The notes below the pieces were generated by a model, which was not told the DNA's origin, ran no database searches, and saw only the letters and a program-made list of their open reading frames with translations. From assembly GCF_001610875.1 (NCBI RefSeq), contig NZ_CP011272.1:4011988-4075987 (forward strand): a DNA stretch of 64,000 nucleotides. The letters are read 5' to 3'. This document shows, piece by piece, positions 1-9,994 of the stretch. Position 1 is the stretch's first letter. The number at the start of each line of letters is the position of its first letter. Made by a program: the position numbers and the translations under genes. This stretch comes from Pirellula sp. SH-Sr6A (GTDB lineage: Bacteria > Planctomycetota > Planctomycetia > Pirellulales > Pirellulaceae).

Positions 1-1
1 A

Positions 2-190
2 AACTACGCTTGGCCAAGCTACGCGGCTTACCCGAACTACTCCGCCGTAACCTATCCGAAGCAATACTCTGCGTCGGCCTGGCCTTACATCGGACCATTC
101 TATCCCTACCCGCAAGTTCCCTTGGGATGGCGGAAGGTCGCTCTGGAATGGGATGACGGTCTGTGGTACTTGGACTTCACCCACAAATAA
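2..190 (+). CDS. C-terminal end of a conserved secreted-type Tyr/Pro-rich protein (5' truncated by window edge)
   Basis: The frame starting at base 2 is open from the window edge to TAA at 188-190 and gives 62 residues rich in Tyr, Pro, Ala and Trp. It ends in a compact Trp-rich tail (PLGWRKVALEWDD followed by WYLDF). I recall similar tails in short planctomycete proteins of unknown function; that is memory, not a search. The start and any signal peptide lie outside the window. A strong factor-independent terminator follows 37 bases after the stop, which supports this being a real transcribed gene end. Function unknown. Confidence 0.7.
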   Translation, partial: NYAWPSYAAYPNYSAVTYPKQYSASAWPYIGPFYPYPQVPLGWRKVALEWDDGLWYLDFTHK

Positions 191-227
191 GCGTGGGAAA
201 CGATCGGACGCGAACAATTCGAATGAG

Positions 228-262
228 ACACGCCATCGATATCTCGATGGCGTGTTTTTTTT
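228..262 (+). terminator. Rho-independent terminator
   Basis: A perfect 12-bp stem (228-239 pairing with 244-255, arm ACACGCCATCGA) encloses a TATC loop and is followed by an unbroken run of seven T (256-262). It terminates the rightward gene ending at 190. The T-run touches the stop codon of the leftward ABC transporter gene, so the two transcription units converge here. On the minus strand no T-run follows, so it is probably one-directional. Confidence 0.92.
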
Positions 263-1769
263 ATGTCGCAGCCTGAATGATCTTCGCTTGCGTCGCTTCT
301 TCGCGCGAAAAGATCGCAGTCTGACGCCCTTCGTTGAGGACCATGATGCGGTCGCTTAACGTCAAGATCTCGGGTAGCTCGCTGCTGGTGACAATCACTC
401 CCATGCCCTCTTGGCATAGCTCGCGGATGATACGGTAAAGCTCCGCTTTGGCTCCCACGTCGACGCCCCGCGTCGGGTCGTCGAGCAGCAACACCTTCGG
501 ATTGGTCAACAGCCATCTGCCGACGATGCACTTTTGTTGATTGCCTCCGCTCAAACTCAGGATGCTGGCTCGCAAACCATCCGTTTTGATCTTGAGCTTG
601 CTCACCATCGTTTGCCCTGCATTGCGCTCCTTGCCGTCGTTTAACAGCGGACCGGATCGCATGCCTCCCAGCGTGCATAGGGATATGTTTCGGCCGACGT
701 TCATGGCCGTGAAGATGCCTAGTCTCTTCCTGTCCTCGGTCACCAGCGCAATTCCCTCCGCGATCGCTTCTTTAGGATGCGTAGGCTGAATGCGCTTACC
801 GCATACATAGACCTCGCCGGATGGGGGCTCTTTGGAGGCACCGAAGATCGCCTCGAGTAGTTCTGTCCGTCCCGCTCCCATCAATCCAGCAATACCGAGT
901 ACCTCACCGGCATGAAGATCAAATTGAATATCCTTCAACCGATATCCGCGCGCGTGTCCGGGCCATCGAAGCCCCAGTTTCTTCACTTCAAGCAGCTTCT
1001 CTCCGCGTTCGCGCCGAGGGCCAAGATCGATAGTGTCTAACGATCGCCCCACCATGCACTCCGTCACCTCCTTGGGGCTCATTGACTTGGTATCGCGCTG
1101 CGTGATGAATTGACCGTCGCGAAGAATGACAATGCGATCGGACAAATAAAAGACCTCCTCCATCTTGTGCGAGATGTAAAGGATCGTCGTCCCACGCTGC
1201 CTCAGCTTGGCGATGACGCGATAGAGCCTCTCCACCTCGGATTCCGTGAGGGCACTGGTCGGTTCGTCCATCACCAGGATGCGCGCGTTGACACTGAGAG
1301 CTTTCGCGATCTCGACCAACTGCTGATCGCCAACGCGCAGCGAACCTGCCAATTGCCTCGAATCGATATTGCATTCCAATTCGCGCAACAACTCGTTGGC
1401 CCGAAGCTGCATCGCACGATCGTCTCGCAGTCCCCATCGATTGCGAGGCTCCCGTCCGAGGAAGATATTCGCAGCCACCGATAACTGTTCGACTAGATTC
1501 AGTTCTTGATGAATAATGGAGATCCCAGCATCCTCGGCATCGCGGGTCCCAGAAAACCGCACCGGTTTGCCATCGAGCTCAATACGCCCTTCGTACTCGG
1601 TGTAGACACCGGAAAGAATCTTCATGAGCGTGCTCTTCCCAGCGCCATTCTCCCCGCAAATGGCCACCAGTTCTCCGCGCGCCACATCAAACGAAACACC
1701 GTCGAGCGCTCGAACAGCTGCGAAGCGCTTGCCGATGTTTTGAATTGAGATCAAGGTATCCGCGGTCAT
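261..1769 (-). CDS. Sugar ABC importer, tandem ATP-binding protein (RbsA/MglA/XylG type)
   Basis: The 502-residue protein has the two-ABC-domain layout of carbohydrate-uptake CUT2 ATPases. The first domain has a Walker A GENGAGKST (39-47), a degenerate signature (LRVGDQQLVE) and Walker B LVMDEPTSALTE. The second has the typical degenerate Walker A (GLMGAGRTE), a good signature LSGGNQQK near 408 and Walker B LLLDDPTRGVD. It would energise uptake through the permease encoded just upstream. Its ATG overlaps the permease stop by 4 bp (ATGA), implying translational coupling. The substrate cannot be told; ribose, xylose, galactose or another sugar are all possible. Confidence 0.93.
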   Translation of the reverse strand: MTADTLISIQNIGKRFAAVRALDGVSFDVARGELVAICGENGAGKSTLMKILSGVYTEYEGRIELDGKPVRFSGTRDAEDAGISIIHQELNLVEQLSVAANIFLGREPRNRWGLRDDRAMQLRANELLRELECNIDSRQLAGSLRVGDQQLVEIAKALSVNARILVMDEPTSALTESEVERLYRVIAKLRQRGTTILYISHKMEEVFYLSDRIVILRDGQFITQRDTKSMSPKEVTECMVGRSLDTIDLGPRRERGEKLLEVKKLGLRWPGHARGYRLKDIQFDLHAGEVLGIAGLMGAGRTELLEAIFGASKEPPSGEVYVCGKRIQPTHPKEAIAEGIALVTEDRKRLGIFTAMNVGRNISLCTLGGMRSGPLLNDGKERNAGQTMVSKLKIKTDGLRASILSLSGGNQQKCIVGRWLLTNPKVLLLDDPTRGVDVGAKAELYRIIRELCQEGMGVIVTSSELPEILTLSDRIMVLNEGRQTAIFSREEATQAKIIQAAT

Positions 1770-2989
1770 TTTGGCTTGTGGATCACCGGCTTGTGAATCA
1801 CCGTCTCGTAGAGAGCGCGACCTGCCAAACAGATCGTGACGAAGACGCCGAAAAGAATCCCCTTCAGAGGGCTATACCAAGCTTGATTGCCAAAAAAGAG
1901 CAACAGTCCAATCCCTGCTGTGATTCCCAAGATGGGAATGCTGGCCCAACCGATCGGCGTCGAAAAGTACTTCTTGATCGCGCTCCGATCGACGCGTTGG
2001 CTGAACGTGACGGCTAGAACGACAACGATCCCAACAATCATGCCCTCGTACACATCGGAACCTGTCCCGACGATTTTGCTCACCGCATCAATAACGGTTC
2101 TCAAAAACAAACATCCCAGCACGACCCCCGGGATCGTTCCAATTCCTCCTTGCAACGAACAGCCTCCAATCACGGAGGAGGCGATCGCGTTCAATTCGTA
2201 TCCGCGGGCCATGATGTCCGGCTTCGCCGACCCTTGATCGGCAAATGATATGATTCCCACGATCGATGCGGTCACCGCCCCCAGAACATAAGCGAACCAC
2301 TTCAACCGATCGGTGCGGATGCCACTCAAACGAGCGGCCTGCTCATTGCCACCCATGGCATGGAGATGCCGTCCCGTTACCGTCTTGCTCATGACAATCC
2401 AGACGAGGATCGCGAGGATCAAGAACAAGATCGAAATGCTCGTTACATCTTTGAGAACATTGCGAAGGGCTCGGTCGGGGAAGTCGATTTGTGACTTTCC
2501 GTTCATCATGATAGGTGCCAGAGCACGGCCGAAGCTTCGCAGTCCAACCAAAGTCGCTAAGGTAGCGATGAACGGAGGAAGCCCGACCGCTGTGATGAGC
2601 CACGCATGCAGCGTTCCGATCATCACGCCTACCAGCAACGTTCCCGCTATCGCGAGCACTACGGCGCTCGTGCTGATGGAACCCTTCGAAAAGCCTTCAG
2701 GATCCAAGAGTATGAGCAAGGCTCCGAAGACCGTCGCACTGAGGGCGATAACCGATCCACTCGAAAGGTCGATCCCTCCCGAGATGATTATGACGGAACT
2801 ACCTAACGCGAAAAATCCGAGTAGGACCGTGTTGCGTAGGATCAACTCCGCGGAACTTGCCGATTGATAGTAGTAAGTGTGACCGCTGTCGAGCAATGCC
2901 GTGATCAAGACCACGGCGGACCATGCTAATAGCAGCTTGAACTCTACCGATCCCCAAAAAGTTCGCCAAAGAGAGGGCTTGGGAATCAT
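1766..2989 (-). CDS. Sugar ABC importer permease (RbsC-like, BPD_transp_2 family)
   Basis: A very hydrophobic protein of about 407 residues with roughly ten membrane segments and the Gly-rich loop typical of CUT2 permeases (IIISGGIDLSSGS near the N-terminus; ASSVIGGCSLQGGIGT later). I chose ATG at 2989, not the upstream TTG at 3019. The ATG overlaps the stop of the binding-protein gene as ATGA (2986-2989), the same coupling used at the other end of this gene with the ATPase. The TTG would add ten residues and a 34-bp overlap. Middle gene of a binding protein-permease-ATPase operon read leftward. Confidence 0.92.
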   Translation of the reverse strand: MIPKPSLWRTFWGSVEFKLLLAWSAVVLITALLDSGHTYYYQSASSAELILRNTVLLGFFALGSSVIIISGGIDLSSGSVIALSATVFGALLILLDPEGFSKGSISTSAVVLAIAGTLLVGVMIGTLHAWLITAVGLPPFIATLATLVGLRSFGRALAPIMMNGKSQIDFPDRALRNVLKDVTSISILFLILAILVWIVMSKTVTGRHLHAMGGNEQAARLSGIRTDRLKWFAYVLGAVTASIVGIISFADQGSAKPDIMARGYELNAIASSVIGGCSLQGGIGTIPGVVLGCLFLRTVIDAVSKIVGTGSDVYEGMIVGIVVVLAVTFSQRVDRSAIKKYFSTPIGWASIPILGITAGIGLLLFFGNQAWYSPLKGILFGVFVTICLAGRALYETVIHKPVIHKPK

Positions 2990-4131
2990 GAGCTGGTCAG
3001 GTTGTACTTCTTGAGCCAATCTTGGAATTCGCTGAACTTCACAAACTCAACGCTCGGTCCGAACTCCGCAAACATTTCTTTGGTCAATGGGGAACCTTGA
3101 TCGGGTACGACGACCTTGAGGCCCGTATCTCGGTTATCACCACCAGGCTGCCCCATTTTGGGGAAGAGTTCCGAGAGGGTCGCTTGATCACCAGATAGCT
3201 TCGCAAACGCGTAACGCACCGAATCGTACCCCATTCCAAAGGGGTTTTGGACTACCATGGCGTCGATCATCCCATCCGCCATTTGCTGGATTGCCAACTG
3301 CTCTGCGTCAAAAACCACGATTTTGTACTTGTCCCGTGCATTCTTCTCGGAGACGACATCCACGATGGCGGGCGCATTGTACGACCAAATCCCTACGAGC
3401 ATGGAAAGATTTGGGTGCTTGGCAATCACATCCCGAACATTGTCGCGGGCGCGGTTTCGATCAGCGTCATCTAGCTTTCGATCCTTTTGTGTCGCTTCAC
3501 CGTAGACGGATGTAAATCCATTCATCCGTTCGATGGCGTTCTGCTGGCTGTCGGTCCCAACAAACTGGGCATATTCCGCATCCGGCTTGATCCCTTTGGC
3601 AGCCGTTCCGAGCACCTTGCCTCCGGTGATGTTATTGGTTCCGACATAAAACTCTCGAATCGATCGGTTCTTCTCTTCGAGATCGCTGTCAAAGCAACCG
3701 ACGATCACACCCTTCTTCTTGAGATTCTCCAACTCGTCGGCAATCGCCGGGTTGGTGGAGGAGAGGGGCGAGATGATCACCGCCAGCACGTCGCTCTGCG
3801 TCCCGTACTGCCGAAGCTTCTCAATCTGACCTTGTTCGGTGCCGTCGTTGGAGTCCATCCCCGCGGTAATGCCGTGGTCCGCTAGCTTGAGATCCTCAGC
3901 AGCCTTCTTGATCCCGGCCCGAGCCGCATCCCAAAAAGGGGAGTCGGTGTTGTTCAAAAGGACGATCCGCCCCGCCTTAATCTTGGAGCCGCCGCCGCTG
4001 GAGTCCCCTTTCGCCGAGGCATCCCCCGACGACGTGCCGGTCGATTTGTCGGACGCAGAATCGCATCCCATACTGAACGTGAGGAGCAGGCCAAAGGTCA
4101 GCCATGCCGCGGAGAGAAAGGAAGTCTTCAC
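2986..4131 (-). CDS. Sugar ABC importer substrate-binding lipoprotein (periplasmic-binding protein, RbsB-like)
   Basis: The 381-residue protein begins with a lipoprotein signal (hydrophobic stretch then FSMGC, lipid Cys 23) and a Ser/Gly/Lys/Asp linker. The rest matches the Peripla_BP_4 fold by order of motifs: NNTDSPFWDAARAGIKKAAE at the start, LAVIISPLSSTNPAIAD, the GVIVGCFDSD strand, and a late VVFDAEQLAIQQMADGMIDA stretch. Start is GTG at 4131. It should capture the sugar at the outer face of the inner membrane and deliver it to the permease. First gene of the operon; 228 bases upstream (4132-4359), shared with the divergent pseudouridine synthase gene, must hold both promoters, but I saw no clear consensus. 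Confidence 0.92.
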   Translation of the reverse strand: MKTSFLSAAWLTFGLLLTFSMGCDSASDKSTGTSSGDASAKGDSSGGGSKIKAGRIVLLNNTDSPFWDAARAGIKKAAEDLKLADHGITAGMDSNDGTEQGQIEKLRQYGTQSDVLAVIISPLSSTNPAIADELENLKKKGVIVGCFDSDLEEKNRSIREFYVGTNNITGGKVLGTAAKGIKPDAEYAQFVGTDSQQNAIERMNGFTSVYGEATQKDRKLDDADRNRARDNVRDVIAKHPNLSMLVGIWSYNAPAIVDVVSEKNARDKYKIVVFDAEQLAIQQMADGMIDAMVVQNPFGMGYDSVRYAFAKLSGDQATLSELFPKMGQPGGDNRDTGLKVVVPDQGSPLTKEMFAEFGPSVEFVKFSEFQDWLKKYNLTSS

Positions 4132-4359
4132 AGTATTTGCACCCGCGCGACGGAGGATTTAAGGACTAGATCCGCGACCGGATCGACGGCCTAATGGTAA
4201 TTTTCACGACGAAGCGTGACAAGCACACAGTAAGCGTTGAGAAACATTCTTCTCGCAGTAAGCTTGTAAGGATCGTCGAAACACGCAAGCTTTTCAGTCG
4301 ATTACTCCATTTCTATCCATGACAGACTTGCGATCTAAGGCGAGTGACGCACTATCGTA

Positions 4360-5454
4360 GTGAACGATACGTCGCCGACATCCACCTCAATCGACCCCCT
4401 TATGGACTCCTCCCAAAAATTCAAACTGATTCACCTCGACGACGAGGACGATGGGCTCACCCTATCGAAGTCACTCAAACGTCACTTGCCCGAATGGACT
4501 TGGGGGTCGGTTCGCGACGCCATTTTGAAGCGACGGGTGCAGGTCAACGGGAATCTATGCTTGGACGCTGCTCGCAAGGTAACACCGAAGGATGTGGTGA
4601 AACTCTGGAAAGACTCGCTTCCTAAACCGGTCGATGCCACGGCCATCCGACTTGCCTATGTCGACGATTTCCTCGTTGTCGTGGAGAAACCACCAGCGGT
4701 TACTTCCACACGCCACTTCGAAGAACGGGACCTTTCTAAAAAGCGGCGACAACTACAACCGACACTTGAAGAATTGGTTCCCCAAGCCCTCATCGATCAC
4801 TTCCAGGCATACAAGCAATCGAGTATTCCTTCGCCCACCCGCAAACAGCAGCTTTACGAATCGGCTCGACAGCGAGAGCATCGGCTGAAGAAGTATTCGG
4901 TCATCGCCGTACATCGACTCGATCGTGATACCAGCGGTTTGATGATCTTTGCACGAACTCCATCTGTCGCTCAAACGTTGGGGTTAATGTTTCGAAAGCA
5001 CGAGGTGGTCCGAAAATACCACGCTGTAGTTCACGGTTATCCCGAAGCCCAAACCTTCGACAATATCCTGGTTAGGGATCGAGGCGATGGGGTCCGAGGA
5101 AGCAAACAAACCGATGCACCGGACCCAACCGAGCAGAGGGCGATCACGCATATTCAACCTTTGGAGAAGATCGGTCCCTATTCGCTGGTGGAGTGCCAGT
5201 TGGAAACAGGACGCACGCATCAAATCCGAATTCATTTGGCCGAGGCAGGTCACTTGCTATGTGGTGACACAATTTATGGTCGCAATCGGGATGGCAGCCG
5301 AACGGAAGATGTGAGCGGCGCGCCCCGTCAGGCTCTTCATTCCGCAACGCTGGTGTTCAAGCACCCGATCTCCGGTGAGTCGCTTCGCTTCAAGATGCCT
5401 TGGCCTGCTGATTTGTTTCAGTGGCTCAAACAACTGCGCAGCGATCATCGCTAG
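4360..5454 (+). CDS. RluA-family 23S rRNA/tRNA pseudouridine synthase
   Basis: The protein (364 residues from GTG 4360) has an S4-like RNA-binding segment near residues 25-85 (SLKRHLP ... VQVNG) and then the RluA catalytic core with AVHRLDRDTSGLMIF near 183-197, whose first Asp after the Leu is the expected nucleophile. LETGRTHQIRIHLAEAGH and GDTIYG, later RluA hallmarks, are also present. It isomerises uridine to pseudouridine in rRNA or tRNA; the exact target (RluC/D-like or other) is not decidable. ATG 4402 is an alternative start that would shorten the N-terminus by 14 residues. Stands alone, divergent from the ABC importer. Confidence 0.92.
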   Translation: MNDTSPTSTSIDPLMDSSQKFKLIHLDDEDDGLTLSKSLKRHLPEWTWGSVRDAILKRRVQVNGNLCLDAARKVTPKDVVKLWKDSLPKPVDATAIRLAYVDDFLVVVEKPPAVTSTRHFEERDLSKKRRQLQPTLEELVPQALIDHFQAYKQSSIPSPTRKQQLYESARQREHRLKKYSVIAVHRLDRDTSGLMIFARTPSVAQTLGLMFRKHEVVRKYHAVVHGYPEAQTFDNILVRDRGDGVRGSKQTDAPDPTEQRAITHIQPLEKIGPYSLVECQLETGRTHQIRIHLAEAGHLLCGDTIYGRNRDGSRTEDVSGAPRQALHSATLVFKHPISGESLRFKMPWPADLFQWLKQLRSDHR

Positions 5455-5682
5455 CAAGACGATCCCTTGGCGTCCTGACTGCGAGTCAAACATTACCCGA
5501 TGCCAAGAGGCACGAGCCGGTTAGGTACAGTGTTTGCGGCCACCGCTTTGCGGCGCGGCGGGCTTTTCCCGCTCGCCCTCGGATTTCCGCTAGACTAATG
5601 AGACGATGATCGCTTTTGAGATCGGATCAAGTTGGTTTGCACGGAGATGAACCGAGACAAATAGACACGCAAAGTTCGGAAC

Positions 5683-5687
5683 AGGAG
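5683..5687 (+). promoter_or_regulatory. Ribosome binding site deciding the ATPase start
   Basis: AGGAG at 5683-5687 lies six bases before GTG 5694, which fixes the start of the P-type ATPase there. The upstream in-frame TTG at 5616 has no comparable site. Confidence 0.7.
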
Positions 5688-5693
5688 CTACTA

Positions 5694-8372
5694 GTGACGA
5701 ATTGGCACAAACTGGGGCACGACGAGGTCTTGAAGGTCCTTTCCACGGACGAAAAGGGCCTTGGAAAATCCGAAGCAGAAAAGCGTCTGAAAGAGAACGG
5801 CCCGAATCGCCTCCCGCAGCAACCGCCGACCCCTTGGTGGAAGATTCTCCTGCGCCAGTTCCAAAGCCCGCTGATATACGTTTTGGTTGGTGCGACGATA
5901 CTCTCGGTTGCTTTAGGGGAAGACAAAGATGCCATCTTCGTCGCCATCGTGCTCGCCCTCAATGCCGTGATCGGGGGCTATCAGGAATGGAGCGCGGAGA
6001 AGAGCAGCCGAGCTCTGCAAAAGCTTCTTCAAATTCGGGCGACCGTGACTCGCGATGGCGACACCACGGAGATCGATGCGGAAGAGCTGGCCCCCGGAGA
6101 TATCGTCTCACTCGAGTCAGGCAATCGAGTCCCCGCCGATCTTCGATTGTTACAAGCTACTGGATTCGAAGTCGATGAATCGCTTCTCACCGGCGAATCG
6201 CTCGCGGTTGTGAAGGACAGCGAATGGCTGGGAACAGACGCAACACCGATGGCCGATCGACGGAACCTCGCGTTTGCGGCATCGATTGTCGTTCGAGGTC
6301 GCGCTCAAGGGGTGGTTGTCGGAACAGGAGGACACACCGAAGTTGGCAAGCTAGCGGTAGATGTTCTTTCCAGTTCGGGTGGCAAGCCTCCGCTCATCGA
6401 GCGCATGGAGAAGTTTTCCACAGCAATCGCTTACGTCGTGCTGGTTTCTGTCGTGGCGGTTTCGCTTATCGCGATCTTCGTGCATGGACATACGCTGCAA
6501 GAGATGCTTTTGTTCGGCGTCGCCCTGGCTGTTTCCGCCATACCAGAAGGGCTGCCAGCCGCACTGACGGTCGCTTTGGCCGTTGGCACGACGCGCATGG
6601 CCAAGCGTGGAGTGATCGTCCGGCGCCTAGCAGCCGTCGAAGGATTGGGAAGCTGCACAATGATTGCCAGCGACAAGACCGGCACTCTCACTTGTAACGA
6701 ACTTACGGTCCAGCGGGTCCTGGCCGCCGATCACGCATCGATTCTTGTGACGGGGAGTGGCTTTCAGCCGATCGGAGAACCCCAGATCGATGGCAAACCG
6801 CTCGATGCCACGAAATACCCGCCTCTGGTCGATCTGATCGAAGCGGGAGTACTATGCAACGAGGGAGACTTGCATCAGAACGGATCGGATTGGAAATGGC
6901 ATGGAGACCCCACCGACATCGCCTTGCTCGGCCTAGCTATCAAGTCAAAGTTGAATCCACAGACGATTCGCGACCAGCATCCGGAAACGGGAGCAATTCC
7001 CTTCGAGCCAGAGTTCCAGTTTGCTGCGACCGCCCATCGCATCGAGACAGGGACTCGCATATGCGTCAAAGGAGCCCCCGAAAAAGTGCTTCGCATGTGC
7101 GCCATTTCGGAACAAACCGAGGCATGGGAACATTGGATGCACCACGCAGAGGAGTTGGCTCGACAAGGTTTCCGCGTGCTCGCGATCGCCTCGGGAAATC
7201 GCCCTGAAGAATCGATTGATCTCGATCCGCAACGGCCCCCGCAAGGCCTTGCGTTTCTCGGCTTCATCGGAATGATCGACCCGCTTCGGCCGGGTGTGAA
7301 ACAAGCGGTGGAACAGTGTCAGTTAGCCGGCATCACGGTCTGCATGGTCACCGGAGACCACCCCGTCACCGCGCTCGCCATTTCAAAGGACCTCGGCATG
7401 GCAGATTCACCTGCTAGCGTGGTCGCGGGCCAGTCGCTCAACGGGCTCTCTCAAGAGGAACTGCGCGAAATGATCCGAACCAAACGGGTCTTCGCACGCG
7501 TCACACCGAGACAGAAATTAGAGTTGGTCAACGCAGCCCGCGCCGAAGGGCACTTTGTGGCAGTTACCGGCGACGGCGTCAACGATGCGCCCGCCTTGCG
7601 CGCTTCGAATATCGGCATTGCAATGGGGAAATCGGGAACCGACGTGGCGAGAGAAGCTGCCGAATTGGTTATCTCCGATGACAACTTCGCAACCATCATC
7701 GCCGGAGTTGAAGAAGGCAGGATCGCCTATGACAATATTCGCAAAGTCATCTATCTGCTCGTTTCGATGGGATTTGCGGAAGTCCTTCTCATCGGTGCCA
7801 CCTTTGTGATGGGCGCGTATCTACCGATACCCTTTCTGCCCGTACAACTATTGTGGCTTAACCTGGTAACCGATGGTATCCAAGGTGTTGCGTTGGCGTT
7901 CGAACCGGGCGAGCAAGGCGTCTTGCGCCGCAAGCCGCGCAGCCCGAGCGAACCAATCTTCGATCGATTGATGCTCGAAAGGATCATCATCGCCGCCATC
8001 ACCATGATGGTTGTCGGCACCGGAGCCTTTTGGTGGATGATTCAAGCGGGATGGAGCGAAGCTTCGGCACGAAACGCCCTCCTCCTGCTTACCGTTCTTT
8101 TCCAGAACATCCACATCGGAAACTGCCGCTCAGAAACCAAGAGCGGTTTGAGGCAATCGCCACTGAAAACCCCATTCCTTTTCGCAGGTGCGATCGGGGC
8201 GCTCGGGATTCACATCTTCGCCATGCATTTCCCTCCGTTGCAGGCCGTTCTCCGGATCGAACCGGTTAGCTGGCAAGTCTGGGGAGCTATGTTCGCCCTC
8301 TCACTGACCGCGTTTGTCACAATCGAGATCCACAAATGGACTTGGTGGCTCCGGTATGGAGACGAGCGTTGA
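5694..8372 (+). CDS. P2A-type cation-transporting ATPase (Ca2+/Mn2+-like)
   Basis: With the GTG start at 5694 the protein is 892 residues. It has the N-terminal cation-ATPase domain (WHKLGHDEVLKVL), the actuator TGES loop (LLTGESLAV), membrane PEGLP (284-288), the phosphorylation motif DKTGTLT (Asp 327) and the hinge TGDGVNDAPALR (about 625). PEGLP together with the overall layout places it with SERCA/PMR1-like Ca2+ or Mn2+ pumps, not heavy-metal pumps, which would have CPC. It pumps cations out of the cytoplasm at the cost of ATP. The specific ion is inferred. The next gene follows after 125 bases in the same direction; a functional link is not evident. Confidence 0.93.
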   Translation: MTNWHKLGHDEVLKVLSTDEKGLGKSEAEKRLKENGPNRLPQQPPTPWWKILLRQFQSPLIYVLVGATILSVALGEDKDAIFVAIVLALNAVIGGYQEWSAEKSSRALQKLLQIRATVTRDGDTTEIDAEELAPGDIVSLESGNRVPADLRLLQATGFEVDESLLTGESLAVVKDSEWLGTDATPMADRRNLAFAASIVVRGRAQGVVVGTGGHTEVGKLAVDVLSSSGGKPPLIERMEKFSTAIAYVVLVSVVAVSLIAIFVHGHTLQEMLLFGVALAVSAIPEGLPAALTVALAVGTTRMAKRGVIVRRLAAVEGLGSCTMIASDKTGTLTCNELTVQRVLAADHASILVTGSGFQPIGEPQIDGKPLDATKYPPLVDLIEAGVLCNEGDLHQNGSDWKWHGDPTDIALLGLAIKSKLNPQTIRDQHPETGAIPFEPEFQFAATAHRIETGTRICVKGAPEKVLRMCAISEQTEAWEHWMHHAEELARQGFRVLAIASGNRPEESIDLDPQRPPQGLAFLGFIGMIDPLRPGVKQAVEQCQLAGITVCMVTGDHPVTALAISKDLGMADSPASVVAGQSLNGLSQEELREMIRTKRVFARVTPRQKLELVNAARAEGHFVAVTGDGVNDAPALRASNIGIAMGKSGTDVAREAAELVISDDNFATIIAGVEEGRIAYDNIRKVIYLLVSMGFAEVLLIGATFVMGAYLPIPFLPVQLLWLNLVTDGIQGVALAFEPGEQGVLRRKPRSPSEPIFDRLMLERIIIAAITMMVVGTGAFWWMIQAGWSEASARNALLLLTVLFQNIHIGNCRSETKSGLRQSPLKTPFLFAGAIGALGIHIFAMHFPPLQAVLRIEPVSWQVWGAMFALSLTAFVTIEIHKWTWWLRYGDER

Positions 8373-8497
8373 GGGAGGCGACAGGCAGCGTGCTGGGCCA
8401 GTTGGGGAATCACTACCCATGACGGTATACTCCTTGCAAGCACCGTTTTGTTGCGTCGGTGGATCGGTGTCTCTATCCCTTTCTCTCCCCAAGTGTT

Positions 8498-9994
8498 ATG
8501 TTTCTCGCGTTGATGACGTCAATTCGATCGACTTTCGCCCACTCGGTTTGCTGGGGAGGGGCTATGTCCATCGGCCTTTATGCTGGCGCATGCTCCCTTG
8601 CGGATGACTCGGGAGCATTGCGAGAACCCCCGGAGCGAGTGGAGCCGGGAACCCCAGAGGAAGCGTCCTTGATCGCAACGAGTCTTCATCAACAATTCGC
8701 GGAACTCTGGTCCGGCATGTCCGCCGGAGCCAAACGGGGTTACCAACATTTGGTTTCGAATCCGTATCTCCCACACGATTTCGATTTGGAAGTCGTTCAG
8801 GAATTGGAACAGAATCGTACTGCCCGATTACCCGTGGAGGGATTCTCGGACGACCTTTCGGGTAGACAACGATTCTTTGCACGCTTTGGATTGTCAAGTC
8901 GCCCCGATGCACCGGAGCTCCCCCTGCAGTACGTACAAACTTCGGAGAATCGGTTTGTTATGAATTGCTTCGCCTGCCACGGAGGAAACTTGTACGGAGC
9001 AACCTACCCCGGAGCGCCGAACACACTTTACATGCTCGAGTCCCTCACCGAATCGGTGCGAAAGACCAAGATTCAGCTGGGTAAGCCATTGGGGCACATG
9101 GATATCGGATCGTTTGTCATGCCTCTCGGCAGAACGATGGGGACAAGCAATGCGGTCATGTTTGGTGTCGCCTTGATGAACTACCGAGATGAGGAATTGC
9201 GAATCTACCCGAATCGCTCTCCCGCCAGCATGGTGCACCACGATATGGACGCTCCTCCCTGGTGGCATTTCCATCGCAAGCATCATATCTACATCGATGG
9301 CTTCGCGGAGAAGGGTCATAAAGGGCTGATGCAGTTCATGCTAGTTCGTGAAAATGGACCAGAGAAGTTTCGCGAATGGGAAACAGACTTCCGCGACGTT
9401 TATAGTTTTCTTGAAGAACTGCGACCTCCTAAATATCCGCTCCCTATCGATGACGTCATGTCCGAGCGAGGCCGGGTCGTATTCGAAAAGAATTGTGCCT
9501 CCTGCCATGGTACCTATGGTGATGGAAGCAAATTCCCGAACACACACGTTGACATCGAAGACATCAAAACGGATCGTGTTCGGTTTGAAGCGTTAACGCC
9601 CACCCACCGTGCGCACTATGGAGCCAGTTGGTTTGCGGATATGGGGAAGCAAGACACGCTTGCCGAAGTCGACGGTTACGTTGCTCCTCCTCTAGATGGT
9701 GTGTGGGCATCGGCCCCCTACCTTCACAACGGAAGCGTACCGACACTCTGGCATCTCCTCCATCCCGAGCAACGACCGGTTGTCTGGAGACGGACATCTC
9801 TCTCACTCGACACCCAACGAGTTGGTTTGGCTATCGAGGTCTTGGACAAGACACCGAGTCGATTAAATTCCTATGACAAACGGCTTTATTTCGACACCCG
9901 AGCCACCGGAAAATCATCATCGGGGCATGACTACCCCGCTCGCCTCAGCCAGGAAGAAAAGCGAGATCTCCTCGAATACCTGAAGACACTGTAA
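8498..9994 (+). CDS. Exported di-heme c-type cytochrome
   Basis: From ATG 8498 the 498-residue protein opens with a hydrophobic export signal and carries two heme c motifs, CFACH (in NCFACHGGNLYG) and CASCH (in NCASCHGTYGDG). The second is followed by a typical cytochrome-c-peroxidase/MauG-like C-terminal stretch (YVAPPLDGVWASAPYLHNG, VPTLWHLL). It should be a periplasmic electron-transfer or oxidoreductase protein; the substrate is unknown. GTG 8459 is an upstream alternative that adds 13 residues before the signal. An Ala-Gly-Ala-Cys near the end of the signal could be a weak lipobox. Confidence 0.85.
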   Translation: MFLALMTSIRSTFAHSVCWGGAMSIGLYAGACSLADDSGALREPPERVEPGTPEEASLIATSLHQQFAELWSGMSAGAKRGYQHLVSNPYLPHDFDLEVVQELEQNRTARLPVEGFSDDLSGRQRFFARFGLSSRPDAPELPLQYVQTSENRFVMNCFACHGGNLYGATYPGAPNTLYMLESLTESVRKTKIQLGKPLGHMDIGSFVMPLGRTMGTSNAVMFGVALMNYRDEELRIYPNRSPASMVHHDMDAPPWWHFHRKHHIYIDGFAEKGHKGLMQFMLVRENGPEKFREWETDFRDVYSFLEELRPPKYPLPIDDVMSERGRVVFEKNCASCHGTYGDGSKFPNTHVDIEDIKTDRVRFEALTPTHRAHYGASWFADMGKQDTLAEVDGYVAPPLDGVWASAPYLHNGSVPTLWHLLHPEQRPVVWRRTSLSLDTQRVGLAIEVLDKTPSRLNSYDKRLYFDTRATGKSSSGHDYPARLSQEEKRDLLEYLKTL